Source: Actinomycetota bacterium | Lineage (GTDB): Bacteria; Actinomycetota; Thermoleophilia; Gaiellales; Gaiellaceae | Assembly: GCA_005883245.1 (NCBI GenBank) | Contig: VAXT01000220.1 | Coordinates: 1 to 6,181, forward strand | Direction of reading: 5' to 3' | DNA length: 6,181 nucleotides | Shown here: positions 4,580-6,181 of the stretch, piece by piece | Layout: each line of letters begins with the position of its first letter | Position numbering within the stretch: the first letter of the stretch is position 1 | Notes under the pieces: generated by a model | The model's database searches: none | The model's input: the letters and a program-made list of their open reading frames with translations, nothing else | What the model was told of the DNA's origin: nothing | Translations under genes and position numbers: made by a program

Positions 4580-6180
4580 CGCTCGAACCAGTCGACGATT
4601 CGTTCGAGACGGTCGACGCGCCGGTCGGGCCGCCCGGTCGCGAGGAGAATGTGCGACTCCTCGGGGTACCGAACCATCTCCACCTCGCGGCCGAGGCCCC
4701 GCAGGATTCCGAACACGACCTCGGTCTGGTCGGGCGGGCAGCGGAGATCGCCGTCGCACTGGAGGAGGAGAAGGGGCGCAGTGTTCCGGTGGATCTGGAA
4801 CGCGGGAGACAGCTCCCGGTAGCGGTCGGGCTCGAAGTGCGAGACGAGCTCGGTGACGGGGTTCTCGCTCACCCCGGCGGCGAAGCGGTTCGGATGGTGG
4901 CCGAGCAGCCAGTTGACCATGAACCCGCCGTAGGAGAGGCCGAGCACACCGATCCGGTCGCGCGAAGCGAGCCCTTGGCGAATCGCCCAGTCGACCACGG
5001 CGAGTTGTTCCGGAGCGTCGAGCTCACCCCAACGGCCGTTCAGGGGGCGCGCGAACGCTTCTCCATACCCGACGGACCCCTGAGGGTTCGCGTAGAGGAC
5101 GTGGAAGCCCGCGTGCGCGAGGGCGAGCGTCTCGGTGTACGGGACCGGCCCGTAGGCGGAGTGCGGGCCGCCGTGGATCTTGAGCACGAGTGGTGCGCGC
5201 CGGCGTCGGCCGCGGGCTGGCACGAGCCACGCGTCGACCGGCGGGTGGTTTCGGGCGCGCACGGTGATCCGCTCGGCTTCGATCCGGTGCGGGCGCAGCC
5301 AGCGGCCGCCGTGGGCCGTCAGGCGGCGAAGGAGCCCGTTCGCGACCTCGTACAGATCGGGCGCGTCATCCGGCCGCCCCGACGCGTTGACGACGACCCG
5401 CCCGCCGCCCACGGCAAGACCGCTGCAGACGACCTCTTCGTCGTCGAGAAGCGGGGTCGGTTCGCCGTCGAGCGGGAACAGGTAAGGACGCGACCCGCCT
5501 CGGCTCGAGACCAGCGCGACGAGCGACTGCTCGTCCAACCAGTGCGCGCGTGGTCCAAACGCGTCGGTGAGCTCGGCGGTGTCGGCGAAGGTGTGGTTGC
5601 CGATCGGTCGGTCGAGGCCCTCGTCGAGCCGCCGGAGGCTCCGCCCCTCGACCACGAAGAGGCCGGTGTTCTCCCAGCCAATCGGATCGGGCACGTCGTA
5701 GCCGACGAGAGCGATGAGGCCGCCGGCCGAAACGGCGAGGGTCCACGCCAGGCCGGCGAGGGCGGGGCCCGCTCTCGCGGTTCCGCCATGCGCGGAGACC
5801 GTGTGCAGTTGCGGGTACTCGATCACTCCCGCGTCGTCCCGCCGATCGGCGAGGAAGGCGATTCGTTCGCCGAGCCAGGCCGCCTCGGCGACCTCGTAGC
5901 CTGGCGAGGTCACGCGGCGCGGCTTCCCCGTCCGGAGCGGGACGATCCACGCGCTGTGGAACTGGTCGCGGAGGCCGAAGCCGTCGAGCCGCCACGTCAG
6001 GTCGCGGATCCGGCGGGCCAGAGGAGCCTCCGGATCGCCGACGACGAAACGCTGCTGGCCGCTCGGCGCGATCACGAGCAGCGAGCGACCGTCCGGCGAC
6101 CATGATGCCGAAACCGCGTTCCCCTGGAGCTCGGGCGCCAGCCGGGGCTCACCGCCTCCGAGCGGCAGGATCCAGGGCTG
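4570..6180 (-). CDS. S9 family serine peptidase (prolyl oligopeptidase / acylaminoacyl-peptidase-like), 5' partial
   Basis: The frame stays open to the right edge, giving 536 visible residues; family members usually exceed 600, so the N-terminus lies beyond the window. The GTG at 6075 is not the true start, because upstream residues continue the beta-propeller (including SWSPDGRSLL, a typical propeller strand). The propeller occupies roughly the first 280 visible residues. The alpha/beta-hydrolase domain opens with LVLKIHGGPHSAYG near 5145-5186. The catalytic triad is complete: Ser in GLSYGG (codon 4933-4935), Asp in CDGDLRCPPDQ (codon 4747-4749), and His in EESHILLATGRP (codon 4651-4653). 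The GDxRCP and ESHxxxxxGRP patterns point to the S9C acylaminoacyl/dipeptidyl peptidase group, which cleaves short peptides. No signal peptide can be assessed. It ends at TAG, 10 bases inside the convergent methyltransferase gene, so no terminator space exists between them. Confidence 0.92.
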   Translation of the reverse strand, partial: QPWILPLGGGEPRLAPELQGNAVSASWSPDGRSLLVIAPSGQQRFVVGDPEAPLARRIRDLTWRLDGFGLRDQFHSAWIVPLRTGKPRRVTSPGYEVAEAAWLGERIAFLADRRDDAGVIEYPQLHTVSAHGGTARAGPALAGLAWTLAVSAGGLIALVGYDVPDPIGWENTGLFVVEGRSLRRLDEGLDRPIGNHTFADTAELTDAFGPRAHWLDEQSLVALVSSRGGSRPYLFPLDGEPTPLLDDEEVVCSGLAVGGGRVVVNASGRPDDAPDLYEVANGLLRRLTAHGGRWLRPHRIEAERITVRARNHPPVDAWLVPARGRRRRAPLVLKIHGGPHSAYGPVPYTETLALAHAGFHVLYANPQGSVGYGEAFARPLNGRWGELDAPEQLAVVDWAIRQGLASRDRIGVLGLSYGGFMVNWLLGHHPNRFAAGVSENPVTELVSHFEPDRYRELSPAFQIHRNTAPLLLLQCDGDLRCPPDQTEVVFGILRGLGREVEMVRYPEESHILLATGRPDRRVDRLERIVDWFERYL

Positions 6181-6181
6181 G

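Noticed and set aside
3836..4759. A 307-codon minus-strand open frame opposite the methyltransferase
   Set aside because: It is Arg/Pro-rich with no recognisable motif and lies antisense to a gene with clear SAM-binding motifs.
3877..6105. A 742-codon plus-strand open frame covering the methyltransferase and the S9 peptidase gene
   Set aside because: It reads out of frame through the methyltransferase core and antisense through a peptidase with a complete catalytic triad. Its product is low-complexity Arg/Ala/Gly/Val sequence without domains, so it is a stop-poor shadow of high GC.
1..6181. CRISPR arrays, tRNA or rRNA genes, insertion sequences, riboswitches
   Set aside because: No regularly spaced repeats, cloverleaf-like segments, transposase motifs or long leader regions were seen. 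Coding sequence fills almost the whole window, and the only sizeable gaps are 2433-2466 and 2710-2740.

Overview
The window is high-GC DNA (about 70 % G+C by eye, with G or C in most third codon positions) of actinobacterial character. The best lineage clues are two operators of the Gram-positive/actinobacterial LexA type (CGAAC-N4-GTTCG), a small LysM membrane protein in an SOS context, leaderless-looking starts and a DUF2007-type small protein. A deep-branching actinobacterium such as a member of the Thermoleophilia would fit, but this is inferred from style and not from a marker gene. There are no RNA genes, CRISPR arrays, insertion sequences or other mobile-element signs.

Layout. Positions 2-928 (+) hold the end of a DUF1611/DgcN-like P-loop protein whose start lies before the window. 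Thirteen bases later (942-2432, +) comes a secreted clan-A-like glycoside hydrolase. Its reading frame appears to break near 2140, so the genuine C-terminus reads in another frame and ends at 2427. At 2429-2473 is a compact regulatory block: a TTGACA / TAGCAT promoter, one perfect LexA box filling most of the spacer, and a second LexA box lying over the ATG of the next gene. That gene (2467-2709, +) encodes an 80-residue membrane-anchored LysM protein, the architecture of the SOS division inhibitors YneA and ChiZ. A 10-bp perfect hairpin (2717-2744) follows and buries the GTG start of a ribonuclease Z gene (2741-3640, +). This ribonuclease Z lacks about 34-35 residues, including the GEGTQ region just before its metal-binding motif. 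It is coupled by an ATGA overlap to a DUF2007-like small protein (3637-3870, +). Next comes a class I SAM-dependent methyltransferase whose best start is an ACG codon at 3860 behind a strong Shine-Dalgarno. Converging on it, with a 10-base overlap of coding ends, is an S9 prolyl-oligopeptidase-family gene (4570-6180, -) whose N-terminus lies beyond the right edge.

How the parts relate. The LysM gene is the clear regulatory highlight: DNA damage should relieve LexA repression and release a small envelope protein that delays division. Ribonuclease Z, the DUF2007 protein and the methyltransferase form a tight run that may be partly read from the SOS promoter. The hairpin between them suggests attenuation or a separate start. 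Three genes carry anomalies (frameshift, in-frame loss, missing conventional start). These could be real decay or draft-assembly errors and should be checked against reads before any biological conclusion is drawn.
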